Source of the DNA: an uncultured Atopobium sp.
GTDB taxonomy: Bacteria > Actinomycetota > Coriobacteriia > Coriobacteriales > Atopobiaceae
Assembly (NCBI GenBank): GCA_938028565.1
Contig: CALIZS010000004.1
Span: forward strand, 62,001-126,000
Direction: 5' to 3'
Length of the DNA stretch: 64,000 nt
A program made the position numbers and the translations under genes. Within the stretch, counting starts at the first letter, position 1; every line of letters begins with the position of its first letter. This document shows, one piece after another, positions 16,084 to 23,414 of this stretch. The notes beneath the pieces were generated by a model. It saw nothing but the letters and a program-made list of their open reading frames with translations. It was not told the origin of the DNA and did no database searches.

Positions 16084-17374
16084 GGGCGCACGTGTTGTAG
16101 ATCCGCAGCTTAATCTTGACGCGGTACTGGACGTCCGTATTGACGGAGAAACCATTGCTGAAGTAGCAGCAACCGTTGCACCTCAAGAGAGCGATACTGT
16201 TATTGATGCAAAAGGCAAGGTATTGACTCCTGGCCTCGTTGATATGCATGTCCACTTTAGAGATCCTGGTTTTGAGTACAAGGAGACCATCGAGACGGGC
16301 TCTAGGGCTGCGGTTCATGGTGGCTTTACTGACGTTGCTACTATGCCAAATACCAATCCTGTTACCGATAACGGTCCTGCTGTTCGTTTTCAGATTGACC
16401 GCGGCAATGAGGTTGGTTTGATTCATGTTCGTCCTATGGGTGCTTTGACCAAGGGTTCTAAGGGACAAGAGCTTGCTGAGATTGGCAACATGGTTGATGA
16501 GGGAGCATCCGCGTTCTCTGACGACGGCCACGGTGTTCAAAGCGCAGGTATGATGCGCACCGTTATGGAGTATGTCTCCCAGTTTGACCGCGTTGTTGCT
16601 GCTCACTGTGAGATTGAGTCCATCAGTGCTGGTGGCGTTGTTAACGAGGGTCGTGCAAGTACGCGCCTTGGCATGTTTGGCTGGCCAGCACTTGGCGAGG
16701 AGTTAGAGATTTCCAGAGACATTGATCTGTGCCGCCTTACCGGTTGCCCTCTACACATCTGCCACATTTCAACAGGCAGGGGAGCAGAGCTGGTACGTGC
16801 AGCTAAGAAGGAGGGTTTGCCTGTTACTGCAGAGGTTTGCCCTCACCACCTCTTCTTGTCTGAAGATGACATTACCGATACGTATAACACCAACCTTAAG
16901 ATGAATCCACCGCTCAGAACTGCTGAGGATGCGTTTGCTCTTCAGGCTGCAGTCGCAGACGGGACAGTTGACTGTATTGTTACCGATCATGCTCCTCATG
17001 CAGCTCACGAGAAGGACTGTGAGTGGGAAATCTCTTACTTTGGCTGCATTGGCCTTGAGACCTCGCTGCCTTTGATGGTCACCAATATGGTGCGCACCAA
17101 TAAGCTTTCTTACACTGGTCTTGTTCGCGCAATGGCCGTTAATCCTCGCCGTATTCTGCGTCTTGCGCCTGTTAAGATTGCTGCAGGTTACAAGGCTGAC
17201 CTGACCCTTTTTGACCCAGAAAAGAAGGTTCAGATTACGACAGAGTATTTTGAGAGCAAGTCCAAGAACTCTGCCTTCATTGGCGCTGAGCTCTATGGTG
17301 TTGCAACAGATGTGTTTGTTGATGGCAAGCGAGTTCTTGCTGATGAAATAGTTGTTCCTGGAGGGGAAAAGTAA
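16067..17374 (+). CDS. pyrC: Dihydroorotase PyrC (type I)
   Basis: It cyclises carbamoyl aspartate to dihydroorotate. The 435-residue amidohydrolase has the metal-binding DMHVHFRDPGFEYKE (about 58-72), a mid-chain VAAHCE, HICHIST, and the TDHAPHAAHEK motif (about 308-318) carrying the catalytic Asp. The start ATG 16067 lies inside the end of pyrB, five bases after GGGAGGAG. The stop overlaps the pyrK start. Confidence 0.96.
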   Translation: MAFLLKGARVVDPQLNLDAVLDVRIDGETIAEVAATVAPQESDTVIDAKGKVLTPGLVDMHVHFRDPGFEYKETIETGSRAAVHGGFTDVATMPNTNPVTDNGPAVRFQIDRGNEVGLIHVRPMGALTKGSKGQELAEIGNMVDEGASAFSDDGHGVQSAGMMRTVMEYVSQFDRVVAAHCEIESISAGGVVNEGRASTRLGMFGWPALGEELEISRDIDLCRLTGCPLHICHISTGRGAELVRAAKKEGLPVTAEVCPHHLFLSEDDITDTYNTNLKMNPPLRTAEDAFALQAAVADGTVDCIVTDHAPHAAHEKDCEWEISYFGCIGLETSLPLMVTNMVRTNKLSYTGLVRAMAVNPRRILRLAPVKIAAGYKADLTLFDPEKKVQITTEYFESKSKNSAFIGAELYGVATDVFVDGKRVLADEIVVPGGEK

Positions 17375-18168
17375 TGCCACTACGTGGAAATGTACAGGTA
17401 TTTGATTTTACGGTTCTGAGTAATACCCAGGTTGTCCAGAATCTGTATAGAGCCCAGCTCAAGGTACCAGGTCTTTGTAAGTCTCTAGCGCCTGGTCAGT
17501 TTGTAAACGTTAATGTTCCAGGCGATAAGCGCCACATTCTTCGTATCCCACTGTCCTTCTCGCTAGCTGATAAAGCAACCGATACGCTCGAGCTTATCTA
17601 CGCAACGGTAGGTGAGGGCACGCGCAGGCTTTCTCAGATGAAGCCTGGTGACGCCAGTGACATGACTGCTCCTTGCGGCCGCCCCTGGCGCCTCAACGCC
17701 TCTAGCAAGAGAAGCGTCCTGGTAGCAGGAGGTGTGGGTATCACACCAATTATCGCAGCGGCGCGCAAACTGGCTGAGCTTGGTGTTGAGTTTGACGCGG
17801 TCATTGGCGCACAAACTGCCGAGAAACTCTTTGGAGAAGAGGATCTTCTCGCCTTGGGCGCACAGAACGTGTACGTCACAACGGATGACGGTTCTAAGGG
17901 TACTAAGGGCTTTGTAACAGCAGCTTTGGAGGAACCTTTGAGCCAAGGTGTTTGGGACGCTGTGTATACCTGCGGTCCAGAGCCTATGATGAGAAGCGTG
18001 GCCAAGCTTGCAATTGCCAACAACGTTGCCTGCCAGGTTTCTATGGAGCGTATGATGAGCTGCGCCTTTGGCGCATGCAACACCTGCAATGTCCCACTTG
18101 CTAAGGGCGGCTATGCGTCTGCTTGCATGGTTGGACCTGTCTTTGAGGCAAAGGAGATCGCATGGTAG
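17374..18168 (+). CDS. pyrK: Dihydroorotate dehydrogenase electron-transfer subunit PyrK
   Basis: It passes electrons from the PyrD flavin to NAD. The 264-residue product has an FAD-binding segment (HILRIPLSFSLA, about 50-61), an NAD-binding loop VLVAGGVGITPIIAAARKL, and four C-terminal cysteines for a [2Fe-2S] cluster at about 230, 235, 238 and 251 (pattern CAFGACNTC...C). It is the partner of a class 1B PyrD, which directly follows with an overlap of 7 bases. Confidence 0.95.
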   Translation: MPLRGNVQVFDFTVLSNTQVVQNLYRAQLKVPGLCKSLAPGQFVNVNVPGDKRHILRIPLSFSLADKATDTLELIYATVGEGTRRLSQMKPGDASDMTAPCGRPWRLNASSKRSVLVAGGVGITPIIAAARKLAELGVEFDAVIGAQTAEKLFGEEDLLALGAQNVYVTTDDGSKGTKGFVTAALEEPLSQGVWDAVYTCGPEPMMRSVAKLAIANNVACQVSMERMMSCAFGACNTCNVPLAKGGYASACMVGPVFEAKEIAW

Positions 18169-19088
18169 ATCAGGTAAAAATGGCCGTCAATCTTGGCGGT
18201 ATCCAGATGAAAAATCCTATCAATACTGCTGCGGGTACCTTTGGCTATGGCTGGCAGTTTGAGGGTTTCTACGACGTTTCTTTGCTTGGCGCCATCACTA
18301 TGAAGGGTGTTGCTCGCGTTCCTTGGGAAGGGAACCCAGCTCCTCGTATGTGCGAGCTCAACGGCGGCATGATGAACAGCGTTGGCCTTGCTAACCCTGG
18401 AGTGGACGATTTTATCGCCCACACTGATGACTACATGAAAGATCTTGAAGGCCGTGGTACGCGCGTCATCATGCAGATGGCAGCACACTCCGTTCAGGAG
18501 ATGATTGACGTTGTCGAGCGCCTTGAAGAGCTTAATCCGCACATCTCAGCTATTGAGCTTAACGTGAGTTGTCCAAATCTCGAGAAGGGCGGTAAGCCCC
18601 TCGGCGGTACTCCAGAGCAGGCCACAGAGATTATGAAGGCAGTACGTCCTCTGACAAACCTTCCCATCTTGGTCAAGATGGCTCCTGTCAACGTTGCCGA
18701 GATTGGTAAGGCTTTTGAGGCCGCAGGCGCTGATGGTCTTACGCTCATCAACTCTATTCCAGGCATGTCAATTAACGTCCACACCAGAAAGAGCAGGCTC
18801 TCTAAGCCAACTGGCGGTCTTAGCGGTCCTCTCTGCCATAACGCTGCAGTTCGCATGGTTTGGGAGTGTGCAAGTGCGGTCTCCATTCCTATCTGCGGCG
18901 TTGGCGGCGTAGAAACGGGCGAGGATGCTGCGGAGTTTATCTTAGCGGGCGCTACGGCTGTCTCGGTTGGTTCTGCAAACCTTTACGACCCAATGTGTGC
19001 TCCACGTATTCTGAACGAGCTTATTGACTGGGCAAAGTCTCAGGGCGTATCTGACATCCACGAGCTGATTGGAGCTGTTGAATGCTAA
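18162..19088 (+). CDS. pyrD: Dihydroorotate dehydrogenase (NAD-linked, class 1B) PyrD
   Basis: It oxidises dihydroorotate to orotate using FMN and hands electrons to PyrK. The 308-residue product has NTAAGTFGYGWQ near the N-terminus, the ELNVSCPNLEKGG segment with the catalytic Cys of class 1 enzymes (about 133), GADGLTLINS, and ICGVGGVETGEDAAEFI for FMN phosphate binding. Class 1B is supported by the adjacent pyrK. The end overlaps pyrF by 7 bases. Confidence 0.96.
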   Translation: MVDQVKMAVNLGGIQMKNPINTAAGTFGYGWQFEGFYDVSLLGAITMKGVARVPWEGNPAPRMCELNGGMMNSVGLANPGVDDFIAHTDDYMKDLEGRGTRVIMQMAAHSVQEMIDVVERLEELNPHISAIELNVSCPNLEKGGKPLGGTPEQATEIMKAVRPLTNLPILVKMAPVNVAEIGKAFEAAGADGLTLINSIPGMSINVHTRKSRLSKPTGGLSGPLCHNAAVRMVWECASAVSIPICGVGGVETGEDAAEFILAGATAVSVGSANLYDPMCAPRILNELIDWAKSQGVSDIHELIGAVEC

Positions 19089-19813
19089 CAGACGAGCAGG
19101 CACGCGACGCCGTTATTGTTGCGCTTGATTGCACAAGAGAAAGGGCTCTGGAGCTCACCGATCTTCTCGCCGGCCATGCACGTTGGGTTAAGGTTGGTAT
19201 GACGCTCTTTTATCGCTACGGACCCTCGATGGTAGATGAGATGCACGCACGTGGCTTCAAGGTATTTCTTGACCTTAAGGTGCATGACATTCCATTCCAG
19301 GTCAAAGGCGCTGTCCACTCTGCATCGCTTTCTGGTGCAGACATCTTATCTATCCACGGCCTGGGAACTGCTCAGATGATCTCTGCTGGTCGTGAGGGTG
19401 CAGAAGAGGCTGCAGCAGAGCGTGGTGTTGATGAGTCTGGTCGCACCAAACTGGTGGCTATCTCTGTGCTTACCAGCATGGATGAGGACGCACTCCATTC
19501 CATTGGCGTAGACGGATCTATTAAGGATGAAGTTGCTCGTTTGGCTTCTCTTTCTTACAACGCTGGCGCCGACGGAATTGTCTGCTCACCTCAGGAAGCA
19601 CAGGAGATGAGAGAGCTTTTGGGACCAAATGCGCTCATTGTGACTCCTGGAGTTCGTCCAGAAGGTGCGGAGAAGGGCGATCAGGTCAGAATTTCCACAC
19701 CTTCAGCTGCAATTAAGGCTGGAGCAAGCAAATTGGTAGTTGGTAGGCCAATTACCTGTGCAAACGATCCAGTCGAAGCATTTGAATCCATCATTTCTGA
19801 GCTTAAAAATTAA
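19082..19813 (+). CDS. pyrF: Orotidine 5'-phosphate decarboxylase PyrF
   Basis: It decarboxylates OMP to UMP. The 243-residue product has VIVALDC near the start, the catalytic KVFLDLKVHDIPFQV motif (about 60-74, Lys-Asp-x-Lys-x-x-Asp arrangement), and VTPGVRPEG plus KLVVGRPIT in the phosphate-binding region. It is the last gene of pyrRBCKDF; pyrE and carAB are not in the operon and must lie elsewhere. No clear terminator follows before mihF. Confidence 0.96.
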   Translation: MLTDEQARDAVIVALDCTRERALELTDLLAGHARWVKVGMTLFYRYGPSMVDEMHARGFKVFLDLKVHDIPFQVKGAVHSASLSGADILSIHGLGTAQMISAGREGAEEAAAERGVDESGRTKLVAISVLTSMDEDALHSIGVDGSIKDEVARLASLSYNAGADGIVCSPQEAQEMRELLGPNALIVTPGVRPEGAEKGDQVRISTPSAAIKAGASKLVVGRPITCANDPVEAFESIISELKN

Positions 19814-19976
19814 CAAAAGTTTTTGGAATTATGGTGAACAGGTGGTTTTTGATGCGGAAATATTAAAAAACCCCTTGTAAATAACGTGTTATGTGGCAAA
19901 CTATTTTGCTGAAGTGCAAAAGGCACATTAAATTGAGTTTCGTATATGACGTACGAAAACGATGTTTGGAGGAACA

Positions 19977-20285
19977 ATGGCTCTACCTACACTTACCGAT
20001 GAGCAGCGCAAGGCAGCACTTGAGAAGGCAGCTCAGGCTCGTCACGCTCGTGCAGAGCTTCGCGAGAAGGTTAAGACTGGTAAGGTCTCCCTTAAAGAGG
20101 TTCTTGATTCTACCGATCCTATTGCTGAGCGTATGAAGGTTTCCGCTCTTATCGAGTCCCTTCCTGGCTATGGCAAGGCAAAGGCAGCAAAGATTATGGA
20201 CGAGCTCGGAATTTCCGCAACTCGCCGCGTTAAGGGCCTTGGCGCTCGTCAGCGTGAGCAGCTCCTCGAGGCACTGACCAAGTAG
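19977..20285 (+). CDS. mihF: Actinobacterial integration host factor MihF
   Basis: This is a small basic nucleoid-associated DNA-binding protein of 102 residues, unrelated to proteobacterial IHF. The C-terminal half has the helix-hairpin-like SLPGYGKAKAAKIMDELGI and RRVKGLGARQREQLL segments diagnostic of the family. The start ATG 19977 follows GGAGG; an in-frame ATG at 19962 lies before that site. The stop overlaps the gmk GTG. The mihF-gmk-rpoZ order is a typical actinobacterial block. Confidence 0.94.
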   Translation: MALPTLTDEQRKAALEKAAQARHARAELREKVKTGKVSLKEVLDSTDPIAERMKVSALIESLPGYGKAKAAKIMDELGISATRRVKGLGARQREQLLEALTK

Positions 20286-20863
20286 TGGCTCGTTCAGCCA
20301 AACTTTTTGTAGTATCTGGACCGTCAGGTGTAGGAAAAGGAACGCTTGTCTCTCTGTTGAGGGACAAGCGCCCAAACCTAGGCCTGACGGTTTCGGCTAC
20401 TACGCGCTCTCCACGACCAGGAGAAGTCGATGGAGTTGCGTATTATTTTCTCTCCGATGAAGAATTTAAAAAGCGCGTTGATGCTGGTGAATTCCTTGAG
20501 TGGGCTCATGTTCATGGCCATTGCTATGGCACGCTCAAATCCGAGGTTGATCGCCTGATTTCTGCAGGTCAGTCTGTTGTTCTAGAGATTGACGTTCAGG
20601 GTGGACTTATGGTCCACAAACAATATCCCAACGCCATTCTCGTCTTCATTAAGCCACCTTCATTTGAAGAGCTTGAACAGCGCCTTAGAGGTCGCGGTAC
20701 AGAAGATGAGAAGACCATTTCTACGAGACTTTCTAATGCGTCGCGTGAAATGGAGTATGCAAACGACTATACTGTTTGCATTGTGAACGACAACCTTGAG
20801 TCTGCACTGAGCAAGCTCGAGGAAGTTTTTGATGACTATGAATCAGACGGAGGTCAGCTTTAA
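20285..20863 (+). CDS. gmk: Guanylate kinase Gmk
   Basis: It phosphorylates GMP to GDP with ATP. The 192-residue product starts at GTG 20285 (TAGTG overlap with mihF). It has P-loop VSGPSGVGKGTLV (about 10-22), the GMP-binding SATTRSPRPGEVDGVAYYFLS and EWAHVHGHCYGT segments, and VVLEIDVQGG. It overlaps rpoZ by one base, so mihF, gmk and rpoZ are probably cotranslated. Confidence 0.96.
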   Translation: MARSAKLFVVSGPSGVGKGTLVSLLRDKRPNLGLTVSATTRSPRPGEVDGVAYYFLSDEEFKKRVDAGEFLEWAHVHGHCYGTLKSEVDRLISAGQSVVLEIDVQGGLMVHKQYPNAILVFIKPPSFEELEQRLRGRGTEDEKTISTRLSNASREMEYANDYTVCIVNDNLESALSKLEEVFDDYESDGGQL

Positions 20864-21147
20864 TGTCTGTTATTAAGCCTGAGATTGACAGTCTGCTTGA
20901 GAAGACTGAGCAGAATCCATTCTTGCTTTGCTCTCTTGCTTCTAAGCGTGCTTGCGATATTAACAATATGCTTCACGGTCAGCACCTGCGCGTAACCGCT
21001 GTTCAGGATTTTGATGACATTACTACTGTTGCAAGTGGTAAAGATTCTGTCTCTATTGCTATGAAAGAGATTAACGACGGTACCCTTGGCTTTGTTAAAG
21101 ATTCTTTTGACGAGGCTATTAAGGGCGAGAACACCATCGTTTACTAA
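20863..21147 (+). CDS. rpoZ: RNA polymerase omega subunit RpoZ
   Basis: This 94-residue subunit helps assemble and stabilise the beta' subunit. The LLEKTEQNPFLLCSLASKRACDINNML region corresponds to the conserved omega N-terminal helices (the usual residues-binding AKRARQIN segment appears as SKRACDIN). The short acidic C-terminus is usual. Identity is supported by position after gmk. Confidence 0.9.
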   Translation: MSVIKPEIDSLLEKTEQNPFLLCSLASKRACDINNMLHGQHLRVTAVQDFDDITTVASGKDSVSIAMKEINDGTLGFVKDSFDEAIKGENTIVY

Positions 21148-21152
21148 GAGTT

Positions 21153-22397
21153 ATGACTGAAAGAGTATGTCTGGTTCACTACCACGAAATTGGTTTAAAG
21201 GGTAAGAACCGATCCACTTTTGAAAATCAGTTGGTAACAAATTTGCGACGAGCCCTCCGACACTTTCCAGTGGCGGGGGTTTCTCGCATTTCTGGCTACC
21301 TTCTTGTAGAAACCACTGATAAACAAGCAACTGAAGAGCTGCAACATGCTGTGGCCCAGGTTCCTGGCGTTGCACGTGCTTCTTTGGCGTATCGTTGTGG
21401 CTTAGATGAGCAGGAGTTTTGTAACGCCGCCGTGAAGGCACTGGGGGAGTCCGGTGACTTTACCACGTTTAAAGTGCATGCTCGTCGTTCCTCAACGGTC
21501 TATCCAAAGCATTCCATTGAGATTAACCAGCTTGTAGGCGCAGTCCTTTGCGAGAATTTCCCTGATAAAAAAGTTCAGATGCATAATCCGGATATGACGG
21601 TCTATGTACACGTTGTTCAGGGTAACGCATACGTTTACGCTGCATCTATTCATGGCGTTGGTGGTCTTCCTGTTGGTACTGCGGGTAAGGTTGTGTCTCT
21701 TCTTTCTAGCGGTATAGATTCGCCCGTTGCCACATGGATGGTTGGTCGTAGGGGAGCTACGGTTATTCCCGTTCACTTCTCTGGACGTCCTATGACTTCC
21801 GATACCAGCGAATATCTGTGCCAGGATATCATTGAGGCTCTTGAGCCTGCTGGTCTTATTGGCAGAATGTATGTTGTGCCCTTTGGCGAGCACCAGCGTG
21901 AGATTTCCCTTGCTGTTCCACAGGCTCTTCGTGTCATTATGTATCGTCGCGTGATGTACATCATTGCGCAGAAGATTGCAGAGCTTGAGGGCGCTAAAGC
22001 CCTGGTAACTGGCGAGTCACTTGGTCAAGTTGCTTCTCAGACGCTTGATAATATTGCTGCTGTCAACGAGGCAGTAACCATACCTGTTTTGAGGCCTCTG
22101 ATTGGCTCTGACAAGCAAGAAATCATTCGTCGCGCTCAAGATATCAACACGTTTGATATCTCAACGCAGACGGCTCCTGATTGCTGCACATTGTTTATGC
22201 CTCGCCGTCCTGAGACTCACGCAAGAATGCGAGAAGTTCTTGAAGCATGGAATTCCTTTGACCATGAAGCCATGATTGATGACCTTATGCAGCATATTGA
22301 GTATATTGACTTTAGTCAGTGTCCTTCATATAAGCCACCTAAAAAGCTTGCTGCTCGTCATAAAGAACTTGCTCCTGCAGAGTTTATTGCTGACTAG
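21153..22397 (+). CDS. thiI: tRNA uracil 4-sulfurtransferase ThiI
   Basis: It makes 4-thiouridine at position 8 of tRNA and can supply sulfur for thiamine. The 414-residue product has an N-terminal ferredoxin-like segment (VHYHEIGLKGKNR), a THUMP domain (about 60-165), and a PP-loop ATP pyrophosphatase motif SLLSSGIDSPVATW (about 183-196). The GESLGQVASQT segment is conserved. It ends without the C-terminal rhodanese domain seen in E. coli, as in Gram-positive ThiI, so sulfur would come directly from a cysteine desulfurase. A strong terminator follows. Confidence 0.95.
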   Translation: MTERVCLVHYHEIGLKGKNRSTFENQLVTNLRRALRHFPVAGVSRISGYLLVETTDKQATEELQHAVAQVPGVARASLAYRCGLDEQEFCNAAVKALGESGDFTTFKVHARRSSTVYPKHSIEINQLVGAVLCENFPDKKVQMHNPDMTVYVHVVQGNAYVYAASIHGVGGLPVGTAGKVVSLLSSGIDSPVATWMVGRRGATVIPVHFSGRPMTSDTSEYLCQDIIEALEPAGLIGRMYVVPFGEHQREISLAVPQALRVIMYRRVMYIIAQKIAELEGAKALVTGESLGQVASQTLDNIAAVNEAVTIPVLRPLIGSDKQEIIRRAQDINTFDISTQTAPDCCTLFMPRRPETHARMREVLEAWNSFDHEAMIDDLMQHIEYIDFSQCPSYKPPKKLAARHKELAPAEFIAD

Positions 22398-22451
22398 AAT
22401 ATCTTCACTGCTCAAAATTTTTGATCGCTTTGCTCAGATGCATTTTTATAG

Positions 22452-22478
22452 TCCGCCCCGTAAAAGGGCGGATTTTTT
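22452..22478 (+). terminator. Rho-independent terminator after thiI
   Basis: TCCGCCC / GGGCGGA stem with a CGTAAAA loop, then six T. Confidence 0.92.
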
Positions 22479-22661
22479 ATGCGAGCGTGTTGATAATCTT
22501 ATTTAGAGCAATTCTGTTCTTGTTAGTTTGTGCAACATATCTGGCAATTGTTGATAACTGTGTCAGATTACCAGCAGTTTTAGGACAAAGCTATTAGATG
22601 AATTTTTAAAAGTAGTGCTTTTCATTACACTAATAGTTGAATATAAATCTGAGGTGATTGT

Positions 22662-23414
22662 ATGGCTCAGATTTCAAATAACCGCACTCAAATAATTAAT
22701 AAAATGATGAGAAGGTTTAATCTATCTCAGCAACAACTTATAGCGGTTGCCGCTGTGGTTGTCCTAGCTATTGTGTCAGCAGTTGTACTAATTGGATTAA
22801 TTTCTGCTGGAACATCAGAGTCTTTTGATAGGTCACGTAATCAAGCAGACTCTACGCAAGGAGTGACTGTTGCAGAAAATCCACAACACACGGTAGAAGA
22901 TAAAGCTACAGATCAGCCAGGAGCTGATCATAAGATTAAAGAAGCCTCTCCTCAAATGATGGTTCATATTGACGGGGCAGTAAAGTCACCAGGACTTTAC
23001 GTTTTACAAATGGCAAACCCACGGGTAAATGATGCAATTCAAATTGCAGGAGGTTTAACCGAAGATGCAAACGGCCAAGGTATTAATTTAGCGTCTCCTG
23101 TTGAAGACGGTCAAAAAATATATATTCCTAAAAAGGGAGAAGAAGCTCCACCAGAGATTCCACAGCCAGAGCAAAATAAAGCCACAAACCATAAGCAAAC
23201 AAATACGAAGAGAGATAAAAAGACGGTTGTAGATATTAATCGAGCAACCGTAGAAGAATTAACTAAGCTTCAAGGTGTTGGAGAAGGACTGGCTCAGCGA
23301 ATTGTTGCAGACAGACAAAAGAACGGACCTTTTAAAACAACTGAAGATCTGATGCGTGTTTCTGGAATTGGCCAGAAAAAGTTTGATCAGCTCAAGGACA
23401 ATATTCGTGTCTAA
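22662..23414 (+). CDS. comEA: Competence DNA-binding protein ComEA
   Basis: It binds incoming double-stranded DNA outside the membrane during transformation. The 250-residue product has one membrane segment (about 27-50), a Ser/Gln-rich linker, an SLBB domain (about 103-165, starting MVHIDGAVKSPGLYVL), a Lys-rich linker, and a C-terminal helix-hairpin-helix pair (INRATVEELTKLQGVGEGLA and GIGQKKFDQL). ATG 22662 follows GAGGTGA. It overlaps comEC. The comEA-comEC-holA order is common in Gram-positive bacteria. The region is clearly AT-richer than its neighbours. Confidence 0.95.
   Translation: MAQISNNRTQIINKMMRRFNLSQQQLIAVAAVVVLAIVSAVVLIGLISAGTSESFDRSRNQADSTQGVTVAENPQHTVEDKATDQPGADHKIKEASPQMMVHIDGAVKSPGLYVLQMANPRVNDAIQIAGGLTEDANGQGINLASPVEDGQKIYIPKKGEEAPPEIPQPEQNKATNHKQTNTKRDKKTVVDINRATVEELTKLQGVGEGLAQRIVADRQKNGPFKTTEDLMRVSGIGQKKFDQLKDNIRV

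Noticed and set aside
23356..23406. comEC start at GTG 23356
   Set aside because: It would overlap comEA by 59 bases with no ribosome binding site; GTG 23407 has AAGGA at a good distance.
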